Program-made: the position numbers and the translations under genes
The notes under the pieces: model-generated
The model's input: only the letters and a program-made list of their open reading frames with translations
The model's database searches: none
What the model was told of the DNA's origin: nothing
Part shown: piece after piece, positions 43,947 through 53,189 of the stretch
Numbering within the stretch: position 1 is the stretch's first letter
Layout: every line of letters starts with the position of its first letter
Assembly (NCBI GenBank): GCA_900472175.1
Contig: UCHD01000001.1
Span: 855,665-919,664, forward strand
Length of the DNA: 64,000 bases
Direction of reading: 5' to 3'
Origin: Hyphomicrobiales bacterium
Lineage (GTDB): Bacteria; Pseudomonadota; Alphaproteobacteria; Rhizobiales; Rhizobiaceae

Positions 43947-45547
43947 TGAACGTGCGCCCTGGCCGTGTTCCTTCGTCGCGTAGAGGCGGGAAGGGTGGTC
44001 CTCCGCAATCCTCGCAGCCGCTCACCTACCCAGCGCCAAAGGGCGGTCTGGTCACGACCAGAGACATGGCGGCTGATACGCCCGGCTCGGCTTCGATCCT
44101 GCTTAACATGCTGCCGACGCTGACCGGCTGCCGCGTTCGGGGCGGATCGGTCAAGAAGGGCTTGGCTGCCGGCGGCGGAACGTTGCGGGCGGCGTTCAAG
44201 TACAAGTACGGCGGCATTGAGCGGATGTTTATGGCAAGCGACACCGCGATTTTCGACATGAGTTCGCCAGCCGCACCGCCAGCAACCACCGCTGCAGCAA
44301 TTTCGGGCATGACGAGCTCGGATTGGTCTACATTTCAACACGCCACGGTCGCCGGTGCCTTTCTTATCTGTGTCAACGGGGCCAATCCGCGACAGATGTT
44401 CAACGGCACGTCCTGGGTCACTACTCCGGCGATGACGTTTGCCGACGGATCGACTGAATCCCAGATGAACTATGGCTGGCTCTTCAAAAACCGGGAATGG
44501 TATCTGAAGAACGGCACGCTCGACGCCTATTACCTCCCGACCAACCAAATCGGCGGAGCCGCTGTCGTCTTCCCACTCGGGGGCGTCCTCAAGAAGGGCG
44601 GATCATTGCTGACTGCCTTCTCTTGGTCGATCGAGAGCGGCGATGGACTGAGCGACATGTGCGTGTTCATTTCCACTGAAGGCGAGGTCGCAGTCTACAT
44701 GGGTTCGGACCCAGCAACTGATTTCGCGCTCAAGGGCGTCTACCAGATCGGCAAGCCAGTCGGCAAAAATGCATGGATTAGGGCAGGGGCCGATATCCTA
44801 GTGGCGAACACTGACGGTCTCACACCGATGTCTCAGGTGTTCACACGGGACCGGGAAGCTCTCAGCTTGGTTTCGGTCTCGCGCCCGATTGAGGACGAGT
44901 GGCGCTTGGCGGCTAACTCCACCGGTGGACGTTGGAACCTGACGCAATGGATCGAGCAGAACCTTGTGTTCATCAGCTTTCCTGAAAATAGCGTGATCAG
45001 CGACAAGACGTTTGTGCTCAACGTTCTCACCGGGAAGTGGTCGTTCATCTCAAATTGGCGGGCAGTGTGTTATGCCAGCTATCAGGGGAGTCTCTTCTTC
45101 GGATCTATCGACGGATATTGCTGGCAGGGGGACACTTCGGGCTCCGACGACGGCATGGTGTTTCAGGCAACCTATCTCTCGCAATTCACGGCAAGTGGTG
45201 CCTACGGACAGCGAAAGACAGCTGCACTTGCGCAGATGTATTTTCGCGGAAAGACAAAACCGAAGGTCAGGCTGTTCGCTCGGGCAGATTTCGACATCTC
45301 TGCACCGGCTACAGCCGACGTCTCAGTCGGCAACTCGCTGTCGTCCGAATGGAATACGGGTCTATGGGATGTTGCTACCTGGGACGGGGTCAGTTCCTCG
45401 ACGCGCTATAAGTACAGGCAGAATGTGAGAGCTACCGGCGACCATCTGGCTGTCGGGTGCGTCATTGCCTCGGGTGGTGAGTTCAGGCTCGATATAGAGA
45501 TCGACCTAGCCAATCTTCAAACTGAAGTAGGGCAGGCAAGCGCGTGA
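43943..45547 (+). CDS. P22 gp10-like DNA stabilisation / tail hub protein
   Basis: A 534-residue beta-rich protein. After a basic N-terminus with short Gly/Pro repeats comes a propeller-like region. Order (adaptors before, ejection proteins after), size and the repeated strand pattern resemble the packaged-DNA stabilisation protein gp10 of P22, which closes the portal channel and holds the tailspikes. Homology is inferred from layout and character, not from a diagnostic motif. Confidence 0.65.
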   Translation: MMNVRPGRVPSSRRGGKGGPPQSSQPLTYPAPKGGLVTTRDMAADTPGSASILLNMLPTLTGCRVRGGSVKKGLAAGGGTLRAAFKYKYGGIERMFMASDTAIFDMSSPAAPPATTAAAISGMTSSDWSTFQHATVAGAFLICVNGANPRQMFNGTSWVTTPAMTFADGSTESQMNYGWLFKNREWYLKNGTLDAYYLPTNQIGGAAVVFPLGGVLKKGGSLLTAFSWSIESGDGLSDMCVFISTEGEVAVYMGSDPATDFALKGVYQIGKPVGKNAWIRAGADILVANTDGLTPMSQVFTRDREALSLVSVSRPIEDEWRLAANSTGGRWNLTQWIEQNLVFISFPENSVISDKTFVLNVLTGKWSFISNWRAVCYASYQGSLFFGSIDGYCWQGDTSGSDDGMVFQATYLSQFTASGAYGQRKTAALAQMYFRGKTKPKVRLFARADFDISAPATADVSVGNSLSSEWNTGLWDVATWDGVSSSTRYKYRQNVRATGDHLAVGCVIASGGEFRLDIEIDLANLQTEVGQASA

Positions 45548-46023
45548 ACATAATTTGGTCTGGACCGAGCACCGCTGAACGGAACGAAACCGTTGGCCAC
45601 TTCGTCGCGTCTCACATCGGGATCGAGAGGGGTTTCGAGAAGTTTGCCTCGATGGCCGTGTTCGACGGTGACAAGATGATTGCTGGCTCGGTCTACCACA
45701 ACTGGCAGCCCGAAAGCGGCGTCATTGAAATCTCATCCGCCGCGGTCAGCAAGCGTTGGCTCACCAAACCCGTCATTAGGGCAATGTTCTCGTTCCCATT
45801 TGACGAACTTGGATGTCAGCTGGTCGTTCTGCGGGTCTCCGAACGAAATACAGTGATGTGCGAGATAGCTACCCGCTTCGGTTTCGAAGCGTACCGTATT
45901 CCCCGACTTCGCGGCTCCTCGGAAGCCGAAATCATATTCACCCTGACAATTGAAAACTGGCGCTCCCACCGCGTCAATTCGAAGGAATCTGCCGATGGGC
46001 AAGTCCACGCCAAAAGCGCCTGA
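45544..46023 (+). CDS. Phage-encoded GNAT-family acetyltransferase
   Basis: A 159-residue GNAT-like enzyme of the RimJ/RimL sort (VIEISSAAVSKRWLTKPVIR and VVLRVSERNTVMCEIATRFG). It is embedded in the virion module, overlapping the gp10-like gene by four bases and the next gene by 29, so it is expressed late with structural genes. Its substrate is unknown; it may modify a virion or host protein late in infection. Confidence 0.75.
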   Translation: MNIIWSGPSTAERNETVGHFVASHIGIERGFEKFASMAVFDGDKMIAGSVYHNWQPESGVIEISSAAVSKRWLTKPVIRAMFSFPFDELGCQLVVLRVSERNTVMCEIATRFGFEAYRIPRLRGSSEAEIIFTLTIENWRSHRVNSKESADGQVHAKSA

Positions 46024-47212
46024 TCCGAAAGAAACCGCATCGGCCCAGACCGCGACCAATATCGGCACGGCTATCGCGAATGGTCAGATCGGCAACATCA
46101 ACCAAGTCACCCCCGATGGGACTTTGACCTATTCGCAGACTGGTTCCTCGAAGTGGACAGATCCGCTGAACGGTAAGGTCTACGACATACCGACGACAAC
46201 GGCTACGCAGACGCTGTCGGCAACACAACAGCAGTTGAAGGACAAGACAGACGCTACGAAGGGGAACCTCGCCAACGTAGCGGTCGAGCAGTCGAACCGC
46301 CTTGGGGCGCTTCTGAACGATCCATTCTCGACAGATAAGCTGCCGGCGGCCGGTAACGCAGCCACGCTCGGTCTGCCGCAATACCAGCAGTACGGGTCCG
46401 GACCGCAGCTGCAAACATCGCTGCCCAATGTGGGGCAGGTTCAGACTGAACTGGCCGACGCTGGGAACATCACGAAAACCTACAACTCGGATTTCAGCGC
46501 AGATCGTCAAAAGGTCGAAGATGCACTTCTATCGCGTATCAACCCGCAACTGGCCAACGATCGGGCAGCGCTCGAGCAGAAGCTAGCAAATCAGGGCCTA
46601 ATGCCAGGCTCAGAGGCTTTCAACCGTGCGGTTGATGAATCCAGCAGGCAATCCAATGACGCGCGGTATGGCGCGATCCTGGCGGGTGGGCAGGAGCAAT
46701 CCCGTCTCGTCGGCCTGGAGGCGCAGCGGGCTCAGTTTCAGAATTCCGCCCAGCAGCAGCTCTATGACCAGATTCTCGGCAAGGGGACATTTGCGAATGC
46801 GGGCCAACAGCAGAAGTTTGCGCAAGGGTTGGCCGGCGCTGAGTATGGAAACGCCGCTAATCAGCAGATGTTCGAAAACTCGACACGCGCGACGTCCGGC
46901 AACAATGCGCTCAAGGATCAGGCGTTCAACGCCGAACAGGCCAAGATCGCAGCGCAGAACACGCAGCGGACACAGGCACTCAATGAAGCCTACGCGGCTC
47001 GAAACCAGCCCCTGAACGAGATTGCGGCTTTGATGTCTGGTTCCCAGATCACCGGACCCAACTTCGTTCCAACCCAAGGTCAGTCGATTGCCAATGTCGA
47101 CTACGCGGGGCTCGTAAACCAAGACTATCAAAACCGTCTTGGCGCCTACAACACCAAGCAGGCTGGCGCCGGGGCACTGCTTGGTGGTCTCGCCGGCATG
47201 TTTGCCCTTTGA
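45995..47212 (+). CDS. Ejection/internal virion-type protein
   Basis: A 405-residue protein, rich in Gln, Ala and Asn, with long helical stretches (QEQSRLVGLEAQRAQFQNSA) and a Gly-rich hydrophobic C-terminus (GAGALLGGLAGMFAL). This composition and its place ahead of two larger ejection-type genes fit podovirus internal proteins that enter the cell with the DNA. The ATG at 45995 has GAAGGA upstream. The N-terminal region resembles proteins often annotated as tail-fibre-domain proteins in rhizobial phages. Confidence 0.7.
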   Translation: MGKSTPKAPDPKETASAQTATNIGTAIANGQIGNINQVTPDGTLTYSQTGSSKWTDPLNGKVYDIPTTTATQTLSATQQQLKDKTDATKGNLANVAVEQSNRLGALLNDPFSTDKLPAAGNAATLGLPQYQQYGSGPQLQTSLPNVGQVQTELADAGNITKTYNSDFSADRQKVEDALLSRINPQLANDRAALEQKLANQGLMPGSEAFNRAVDESSRQSNDARYGAILAGGQEQSRLVGLEAQRAQFQNSAQQQLYDQILGKGTFANAGQQQKFAQGLAGAEYGNAANQQMFENSTRATSGNNALKDQAFNAEQAKIAAQNTQRTQALNEAYAARNQPLNEIAALMSGSQITGPNFVPTQGQSIANVDYAGLVNQDYQNRLGAYNTKQAGAGALLGGLAGMFAL

Positions 47213-47231
47213 TCGATAGGAGGGATAAGCA

Positions 47232-47525
47232 ATGTACCCGCAACCTATGAATCCCTTCGCCCGATACAGCGGCATGCAGCAACAGGACGACGCTGAAACG
47301 CGCCGGAAGCAGATGGTGGCACAGATCCAACAGCAGATCATGGCACAGCCCGCGCAGTTCGTCGCGCAGGGCGTCGGACAGCTTGCCACTGGGGTCGGCA
47401 TGGGGCTGCAGAAGTACGCAAAGCAGAGCGAGGCCTTTCCGACCGCTCCTGGCGGCGCAGGACCATCGGCCATGACCGGACTGGTAAACTTCTTCACTCG
47501 CCGCAACAATGGGGGCCTTTACTGA
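47232..47525 (+). CDS. Small virion-module protein
   Basis: A 97-residue Gln/Ala-rich helical protein (KQMVAQIQQQIMAQPAQFVA), with a Gly-rich middle that could insert in a membrane. It follows the 405-residue protein by 19 bases and overlaps the next gene by TGATG. Its similarity in composition to the neighbours suggests a minor ejection protein. Confidence 0.65.
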   Translation: MYPQPMNPFARYSGMQQQDDAETRRKQMVAQIQQQIMAQPAQFVAQGVGQLATGVGMGLQKYAKQSEAFPTAPGGAGPSAMTGLVNFFTRRNNGGLY

Positions 47526-49831
47526 TGGTCGGTTTCATCTTTGGTGGAAATACGGGCGAGACCGCAGGAACGCTCAAGCGCAAGCGGGAGACGATCGAGG
47601 CGCTCCAGAAGCAGATTATGGGCCAGCAGCCTAGGAACGTCTATGAGGGTCTGGCAGCTGTCATGAAGGGCGTGGGTGCAGGTATCGGCAAACGTCGGCT
47701 GGACGCGGCGGAACGGGAAGGGCAGGCAAAACTGGCTCCCGAACTTGATGCGCTTCGGAGCCGTGTTTATGGCTCGTCGCCCTTCGTGCCTGCTGCCATG
47801 GGTAACGCGATGCCGAAGGTGGACAGCGCCGGAAATATTCCCGCTACGCCCTCAACCTTTGCTCCTGATGACCTCAAGGGCGGGATTGCTGCAACGGCCT
47901 CGTCGCTGGGGATTGATCCTGTCGATCTCGCCACTGCCATCTCCTACGAGACGGCCGGAACGTTCGATCCGCGCAAAAAGGGGCCGGTCACTCAGTGGGG
48001 CCAGCATGAGGGCCTTATCCAATTCGGTGAGCCGCAGGCAAAGAAGTACGGCGTGAACTGGGATGACCCAGTTGGCTCGCAGCTTGGCGCGGACGGCGCA
48101 GTAGCCAAGTACCTGAAGGACGCAGGCGTTCAGCCGGGCATGGGCATGATGGATATCTACAGCGCCATCAATGCGGGCCGTGTTGGTCGCTATGGCGCTT
48201 CAGACGCCAACAATGGCGGTGCTCCGGGTACCGTGGCCGACAAGGTCAATGAGCAGATGGCTGGCCACCGCGCAAAGGCCCTGGCGATGTTTGCTGATGC
48301 GAAGCCTCAGGAGGTCGCCAGTCTCGATCCGTCGGCCGGTATGACCCCGATGCCGGTTGATCGAAGCGCAATGCTTGCGGACCCGTCATTGATCGCTCCG
48401 GAGGATGCAGCGCGTCTTACTGCCATGCGCGGCAACACAGGCGGGGCTGTTCCTTATTCCGGTCCCGGCGCCCAGATCGATACCCCGATGCCGGTCTACG
48501 ACACCGAAGGGCTTCGCATGCCGACAAACGGCAATCAGCCCCAGACGGCCGCCGCGGCGATCGAGGCTATCTCCCCAACGCAACAGCCGGGCTCTCTGTC
48601 TGACGAAGTGGCAGCGTTCCAGCAGACGCCGGAGTATGCGAGCCAGTTTCCAGGCCGTGCCCCTGCGGCTTTGCAGGCTAGGGCGGACAGCCCGTTTGTC
48701 CCGGCTGAGTTCCGCGGCTCGCAGCAACTCGCGAATGCGACCGGTGGCATGATGCCAGCTCTTATGGGGGCGCGTCCGGCGACGGATCAACAAATGGCGC
48801 AGGCCCGTCAGACTGCCCAGCAGCAACCGCAGCAAGCGCGACAGTCGGGCACAATGGACGAAGGTGCGATCATCAAGCTGATCAGCAACCCGTTTGTGAA
48901 CGAGGATCAAAAGGCGGAGCTGAGATACATGCTCGAGCGCGTGACATCTGACAGGGATGCTGCACGGGAACGTGCGATCAAGGCCAACGATCCCTCTACC
49001 CAGCTTGATATGGACTACAAGCGCGCACAGATCGAAGCGCTGAAGGCGAAGGGCGACAAGCAGTCACTCATTAATGCCGGGGAGGGCCGTCTGTACGATC
49101 CCAACAGCGGATCCTGGATATCCGCCCCCGATACGGCTCCCAAAGATGGAAAGTTCCGTTTCGATGGAAAATCGGTCGAAGCACAGGCGCTTAATGGCTT
49201 GATGGATTCGAACACCATCACGCCGGAACAGGCGCAGCAACTCGGCGCTGGAAAGACGATCACCGGGCCGAATGGTGAAATCATGTTCCTCACACCGGAT
49301 GGCGTGTTCAGCCGACAGGGGAATGGTATGCAGCCGCAGGTGGCCCCGATCAAAGGTGAAGCTGTGCCGCAGCCACAGGATCAGCCAGTCAAGGCGCAAA
49401 GATCGGCTACAATTCCTTTGACTGAACCGAAGGTCACCATCGATGAAAAGAAGGCAATGACTTTCGCCGATCGCATGAAGGCGTCAGGGTTATTGATCGA
49501 CAAGCACGGTACCGCTGGCGAAAGTCTCAAAGACACAATAGCCAACCAGATACCCTATGCCGGAAATTATTTGGTCAGCGATGAATTCCAGAGCCTCGAG
49601 CAGGCACGAAGGGATTTCATCAACGCGCAGCTCCGCCGAGAATCAGGTGCCGTCATCGGCGCAGACGAATTTGAAAACGCCAAGAAGCAGTACTTCCCGC
49701 AGCCTGGCGATAATGCAGAAACCATCGAACAGAAGCGTCGCAACCGTCAAACGGTGATTGAGGGCATGGCGAGAGACGCCGGACCGACCTATGGCGGCGA
49801 CAAGACTGTAGACCCGCTGGGGATTCGCTGA
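47525..49831 (+). CDS. Ejection protein with lysozyme-like transglycosylase domain
   Basis: A 768-residue virion protein. Residues about 115-235 form a lytic-transglycosylase-like domain: AISYETAGTFDPRKKGP carries the likely catalytic glutamate and QHEGLIQFGEPQAKKYG the conserved glycine-rich motif. Such domains open the peptidoglycan for DNA entry. The remainder is Pro/Gln/Ala-rich linker and helices. Coupled by TGATG at both ends with its neighbours. Confidence 0.82.
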   Translation: MVGFIFGGNTGETAGTLKRKRETIEALQKQIMGQQPRNVYEGLAAVMKGVGAGIGKRRLDAAEREGQAKLAPELDALRSRVYGSSPFVPAAMGNAMPKVDSAGNIPATPSTFAPDDLKGGIAATASSLGIDPVDLATAISYETAGTFDPRKKGPVTQWGQHEGLIQFGEPQAKKYGVNWDDPVGSQLGADGAVAKYLKDAGVQPGMGMMDIYSAINAGRVGRYGASDANNGGAPGTVADKVNEQMAGHRAKALAMFADAKPQEVASLDPSAGMTPMPVDRSAMLADPSLIAPEDAARLTAMRGNTGGAVPYSGPGAQIDTPMPVYDTEGLRMPTNGNQPQTAAAAIEAISPTQQPGSLSDEVAAFQQTPEYASQFPGRAPAALQARADSPFVPAEFRGSQQLANATGGMMPALMGARPATDQQMAQARQTAQQQPQQARQSGTMDEGAIIKLISNPFVNEDQKAELRYMLERVTSDRDAARERAIKANDPSTQLDMDYKRAQIEALKAKGDKQSLINAGEGRLYDPNSGSWISAPDTAPKDGKFRFDGKSVEAQALNGLMDSNTITPEQAQQLGAGKTITGPNGEIMFLTPDGVFSRQGNGMQPQVAPIKGEAVPQPQDQPVKAQRSATIPLTEPKVTIDEKKAMTFADRMKASGLLIDKHGTAGESLKDTIANQIPYAGNYLVSDEFQSLEQARRDFINAQLRRESGAVIGADEFENAKKQYFPQPGDNAETIEQKRRNRQTVIEGMARDAGPTYGGDKTVDPLGIR

Positions 49832-51879
49832 TGCCGACAATCAAGGAAGTGCGGACTCAGTACCCGCAGTACGACGACATGTCGGACCGGCAGTTGGCCG
49901 ACGCGCTGCATTCGAAGTTCTATTCGGACATGCCGCACGCAGACTTCGATGCCAAGATCGGCATGGGTCAGGAGGCACCCCAGCGAGGCGGCCAACATCT
50001 GTCCTACGAGGACGGCGCGGCTATGCTCGATCGAGAAGAGCGGTTGTCTGGCGTCAATGGCGCTACAGGGGCCGCCCTGACGGGGATGCTAGACGGCGTG
50101 CCTATCGCTGGGCTAGTTCTGTTGGGCGCCGCACAGCGCGGCGCTGCTGGCGTTTCCTCGCTGATCAACGGTGACGACTATGCCACGAACCTCAAAGAGG
50201 CCCAGGCACTCACCGAGACCGCGCAAGATCAACACCCATATGTGACGACCGGTGCAAATGTGGTCGGTGCCGTCGGCGGGACGTTGCCGATGATTGCCGC
50301 CGCGCCTGCGGCGTTTGGGGGTGGTGGGGCTAATCTGTTGGTGCGATCTGCCGCAGCTCTTGGCTCGGGTGCCGCGCTGGGAGGAGCTGATCAGGCCGTA
50401 CGGTCTGGTGGAGACATAGATGCTATCAAATCCGGAATCTATTGGGGTGGGGGAACCGGCGTTGTCGGTCCTGCCGCTGGCAAGGTCGTCGGCGCTGGTG
50501 CACGGGCACTGGTGGATCGACTGAAATTGGGGAAGGTCGCCAAAGCGGCCGGTACCAGGGCATCCACCGTTGCAAAGCTCGCCAAGGCTATTATGGGCGA
50601 TGGGATGGATGAGACCGCCATGCGCGCTCGCCTCGGTGATCTGGGACCGCAGGGAATGATTGCCGACCTCGGTCCCAACCTCCAGGGCCAGGCCGGTGCA
50701 CTGGCTTCCATGCCCGGTCGAGCTCAGGAAATCATGCGGTCGGCGCTCGATACCCGAAACACCGGAGCAAACGCCCGTATCGGTGCCGCCGTCGACGACA
50801 GTATGGGGCGGAACGTCATTCCCAGCGAAATTCAAGGCAATATCGCCGCCAACCAGCGCGCGGTAGGGCCTGCTTATGGTCAAGCGTTCGAAAATGCGCC
50901 GCGCTACGACATGACGCCGATCGCGGATGACATCGATCTGTCCGTCAGCCGTTTACGTGGCCCGGCCCAGACAGCGCTACGCCGAGTTCGCGGGATGCTG
51001 AACATAGAAGGCACGGAACAGCTTTCCGCAGATCCGAGCGTCATGTTTCAGACGCGCCAGGCGATTGACGGCATGCTGACTGGCGAGGTTGACCCAAAAG
51101 TCATCAACGCTCTGTCGGAAGTGCGTCAGCAGCTCGACGATGGGCTGACACGGGCAGTACCTCGGATCAAGGAAGCAGACGCCTCCTATGCCGAGCTCGC
51201 GCGCCAGAGCGACGCGCTGACCCGTGGGCAGACGGTTCTCGACCATGGACGTACAGCGCCACGGCCGGCAGAGCTAGCGCGCGAGTTCGAGCAGGGCGCT
51301 TTGCCACAGGGAAGGCAGATTGGGCCATCGGCGGCGCCGTTGCGCCTGAGACAGGGTGCACGGGCCGAAGTGGACCGCATTCTCGGCTCCAACGCCAATG
51401 ACGTTGCCAAGCTCAACAATCTGATCAAGAGCGAAGGCGACTGGAACCGGGACCGGCTCGCAACGCTGTTCGGGCAGGATCGGGCAAATCGGCTGTTTCA
51501 GGTGCTGGACAACGAGCGGACATTCGCCGGTACGCGGCAAGCCGTCATGATGAACAGCGAGACCGCAAGGCGACAGGCGCACAGGGCCGAACTTGGTGGA
51601 GATGGTGATCCGAACTTCACGCGGAATGCGTTCGCCGCTGGCGGTCTCAGTGGCACAGCGCGTGCGACTGGGGTCAAAGCTGCAGACAAGATCTTGAACA
51701 TGATTGTTGGGGGGCGTCGCGAGGCTGCAAATGCTTCATTGGCAGAGGCGATGGTAACCAATCGGGCTGCGATGGTTGATGCACTTGCAAAGGCTCAGCG
51801 AAGCGGCGGCAATCCTGCCCTGGTAGATGCCCTGACGAAATCAATCCTGCTTGGGAGCGGAACCACGGGGGCGCGATGA
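49831..51879 (+). CDS. Large ejection / DNA-transfer protein
   Basis: A 682-residue protein. The N-terminus (EVRTQYPQYDDMSDRQLADA) is a short motif found at the start of many podovirus internal virion proteins. Residues about 75-190 contain several Gly/Ala-rich hydrophobic stretches able to insert into membranes, and the rest is helical. Together with the two preceding large proteins it forms a three-member set comparable to gp7, gp16 and gp20 of P22. Its last 39 bases overlap a reversed small membrane gene. Confidence 0.8.
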   Translation: MPTIKEVRTQYPQYDDMSDRQLADALHSKFYSDMPHADFDAKIGMGQEAPQRGGQHLSYEDGAAMLDREERLSGVNGATGAALTGMLDGVPIAGLVLLGAAQRGAAGVSSLINGDDYATNLKEAQALTETAQDQHPYVTTGANVVGAVGGTLPMIAAAPAAFGGGGANLLVRSAAALGSGAALGGADQAVRSGGDIDAIKSGIYWGGGTGVVGPAAGKVVGAGARALVDRLKLGKVAKAAGTRASTVAKLAKAIMGDGMDETAMRARLGDLGPQGMIADLGPNLQGQAGALASMPGRAQEIMRSALDTRNTGANARIGAAVDDSMGRNVIPSEIQGNIAANQRAVGPAYGQAFENAPRYDMTPIADDIDLSVSRLRGPAQTALRRVRGMLNIEGTEQLSADPSVMFQTRQAIDGMLTGEVDPKVINALSEVRQQLDDGLTRAVPRIKEADASYAELARQSDALTRGQTVLDHGRTAPRPAELAREFEQGALPQGRQIGPSAAPLRLRQGARAEVDRILGSNANDVAKLNNLIKSEGDWNRDRLATLFGQDRANRLFQVLDNERTFAGTRQAVMMNSETARRQAHRAELGGDGDPNFTRNAFAAGGLSGTARATGVKAADKILNMIVGGRREAANASLAEAMVTNRAAMVDALAKAQRSGGNPALVDALTKSILLGSGTTGAR

Positions 51880-52053
51880 GGGGTCGATCCAAATAATCAG
51901 CAGATAGACAATAATTAGAAAGCCTGCGCCGAAGAGAGCTCCATCAACAAAGCCTGGGCCGCCCCAGGACGCCGTGGCCTGCAGAAACGACTTCACGCCC
52001 CACAGAATTGCGGCGGTCACAACGACACATGCGATTTGAACGATACGGATCAT
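51841..52053 (-). CDS. Reversed small membrane protein, candidate
   Basis: A 70-residue frame on the minus strand whose product has two hydrophobic segments (RIVQIACVVVTAAILWGVKS and GALFGAGFLIIVYLLIIWID) with a basic tail. It overlaps the 3' end of the ejection gene. The clean two-segment pattern favours a real gene; only a weak GGA ribosome site is seen. Comparable reversed small membrane genes occur elsewhere in this prophage. Confidence 0.5.
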   Translation of the reverse strand: MIRIVQIACVVVTAAILWGVKSFLQATASWGGPGFVDGALFGAGFLIIVYLLIIWIDPSSRPRGSAPKQD

Positions 52054-52300
52054 TCATCCAAAATAGGAGAACGTCATGGAAAAGGCAATCTTCGTCCCTT
52101 CTACAGAAATGGTCAGAATTTAAACATGACTGCGCTCATCCGTCGCTACCCCAGCACTTCTATCGCGTCAATTCGTCAATGATCCTTCACAGGGTAACCC
52201 GGAGAATTGCCTTTCTTTTAACCCTTTTACGTGCATGATGTCGCTGTGGACTCGCAACAGATGGCGAAGGCCAGTTAGGTATTTGCATTTCGCCGTCGAG
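52054..52300. other. Region with a remnant late-gene start
   Basis: No full gene. At 52065-52078 an AGGAGA followed by ATG looks exactly like the late-gene starts elsewhere in this phage but opens a frame of only 15 codons (MEKAIFVPSTEMVRI). It may be the start of a structural gene that was lost when the next cassette arrived. The rest is AT-richer than the late genes. Confidence 0.35.
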
Positions 52301-52329
52301 TTGCTAAGAGTCTGGAAGGACCCTATATG
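52301..52329 (+). promoter_or_regulatory. Sigma-70-like promoter of the DUF4760 cassette
   Basis: TTGCTA at 52301-52306 and TATATG at 52324-52329 are separated by exactly 17 bases. Transcription would start near 52336, just before a strong AAGGAGA. This is the best promoter match in the late region and would make the cassette independent of phage late control. Confidence 0.6.
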
Positions 52330-52354
52330 CCTCTCAACTGAAGGAGACCCAGAT

Positions 52355-52405
52355 ATGCGTAATGTTTACAAGCGTGAAGGTTTCGGTGGCATTATCCTCA
52401 AATGA
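52355..52405 (+). CDS. 16-residue leader ORF
   Basis: ATG at 52355 has AAGGAGA seven bases upstream, the strongest ribosome site in the region. It encodes MRNVYKREGFGGIILK and its stop overlaps the ATG of the DUF4760 gene in the bases ATGA. That gene has no good site of its own, so its translation probably depends on this leader. Confidence 0.6.
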   Translation: MRNVYKREGFGGIILK

Positions 52406-53076
52406 GGCTAGGCAGACATAATCTCAGCTTTATAGGACTATGTTTAGCAGCCGCTCCTCCGTTATTCGCAGGGGCGGCTTTTGTATATGCTAAAACATAC
52501 TATTCGGACGTGATAGACGACTACAAGGATATTTTCGGCCCTATCGCGGGCATGGTGAGTGCCGTAGCGGCTATTTTGGCCGCCCTGGTAGTTGCAAATT
52601 TCACGACAGAAGCCGCAACACGCAATTCTACAGTCAAAGCGGCGTGGGAAGCCTTAGCTGAAAAACAATGGGACAAAGACTACATTGCTGCACGCGAGCG
52701 CTATGAAGTATCCTTTGCCCAAGGACTCGCCCCCCAAGATTTGGTTTTCATTGGTTCAGATGCCGACGCAGAAAGCATCCTTGCATCCACAGCTATAAAA
52801 AATATCCTTAATGACTACGAAATGATGGCGCTTGGCATAAAGATGCACGTGCTGGACGAGGCACTGGTAAACGCCTCGATGCGTAGGACTTGGATTACAG
52901 ATTATAGGTACTTGCTCCCTACTATTCAGAAGATCAGAAAATCTGACGGGGGTTACGACAGATATTTCAGAGATTTCCAATATGTATCAGAAAAATGGAT
53001 GGCTGAAGTTGCGAAAGAAGAACGGGACGCGAAGTCATTGAAGAAAAAAAAGCCGTGGCTTCATCAGTATTCGTAG
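52402..53076 (+). CDS. DUF4760-type membrane protein, candidate moron
   Basis: A 224-residue protein with two N-terminal membrane segments (about residues 9-30 and 44-66) and a cytoplasmic helical domain. The middle and end (NILNDYEMMALGIKMHVLDE and RTWITDYRYLLPTIQKIRKS) fit the DUF4760 pattern, whose role is not known. It is AT-richer than the virion genes on both sides and has its own promoter, leader and terminator, so it was probably added as an independent cassette and is likely active in the lysogen. Confidence 0.75.
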   Translation: MRLGRHNLSFIGLCLAAAPPLFAGAAFVYAKTYYSDVIDDYKDIFGPIAGMVSAVAAILAALVVANFTTEAATRNSTVKAAWEALAEKQWDKDYIAARERYEVSFAQGLAPQDLVFIGSDADAESILASTAIKNILNDYEMMALGIKMHVLDEALVNASMRRTWITDYRYLLPTIQKIRKSDGGYDRYFRDFQYVSEKWMAEVAKEERDAKSLKKKKPWLHQYS

Positions 53077-53094
53077 AATAACTCGGTGATTAGA

Positions 53095-53119
53095 GGCGGC
53101 TTTCGGGTCGCCTTTTCTT
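53095..53119 (+). terminator. Rho-independent terminator of the DUF4760 cassette
   Basis: A 7-bp stem from GGCGGCT to GGTCGCC with a TTCG loop, followed by TTTTCTT, 18 bases after the stop codon. The tail is nearly identical to that of the terminator at 41841-41867. Confidence 0.85.
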
Positions 53120-53150
53120 ATTCTGCAAACCACATTCAATCTCTCTCAAA

Positions 53151-53175
53151 GGCTCCCTTAACCGGGGGCCTTTTC
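53151..53175 (+). terminator. Hairpin before the tail fibre gene
   Basis: GGCTCCC pairs with GGGGGCC (one G-T pair) around a TTAACC loop, followed by TTTTCT. It stands directly before the GGAGG of the tail fibre gene, so it could end incoming transcripts or protect a processed 5' end of the fibre mRNA. Confidence 0.65.
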
Positions 53176-53189
53176 TATTGGAGGACACA

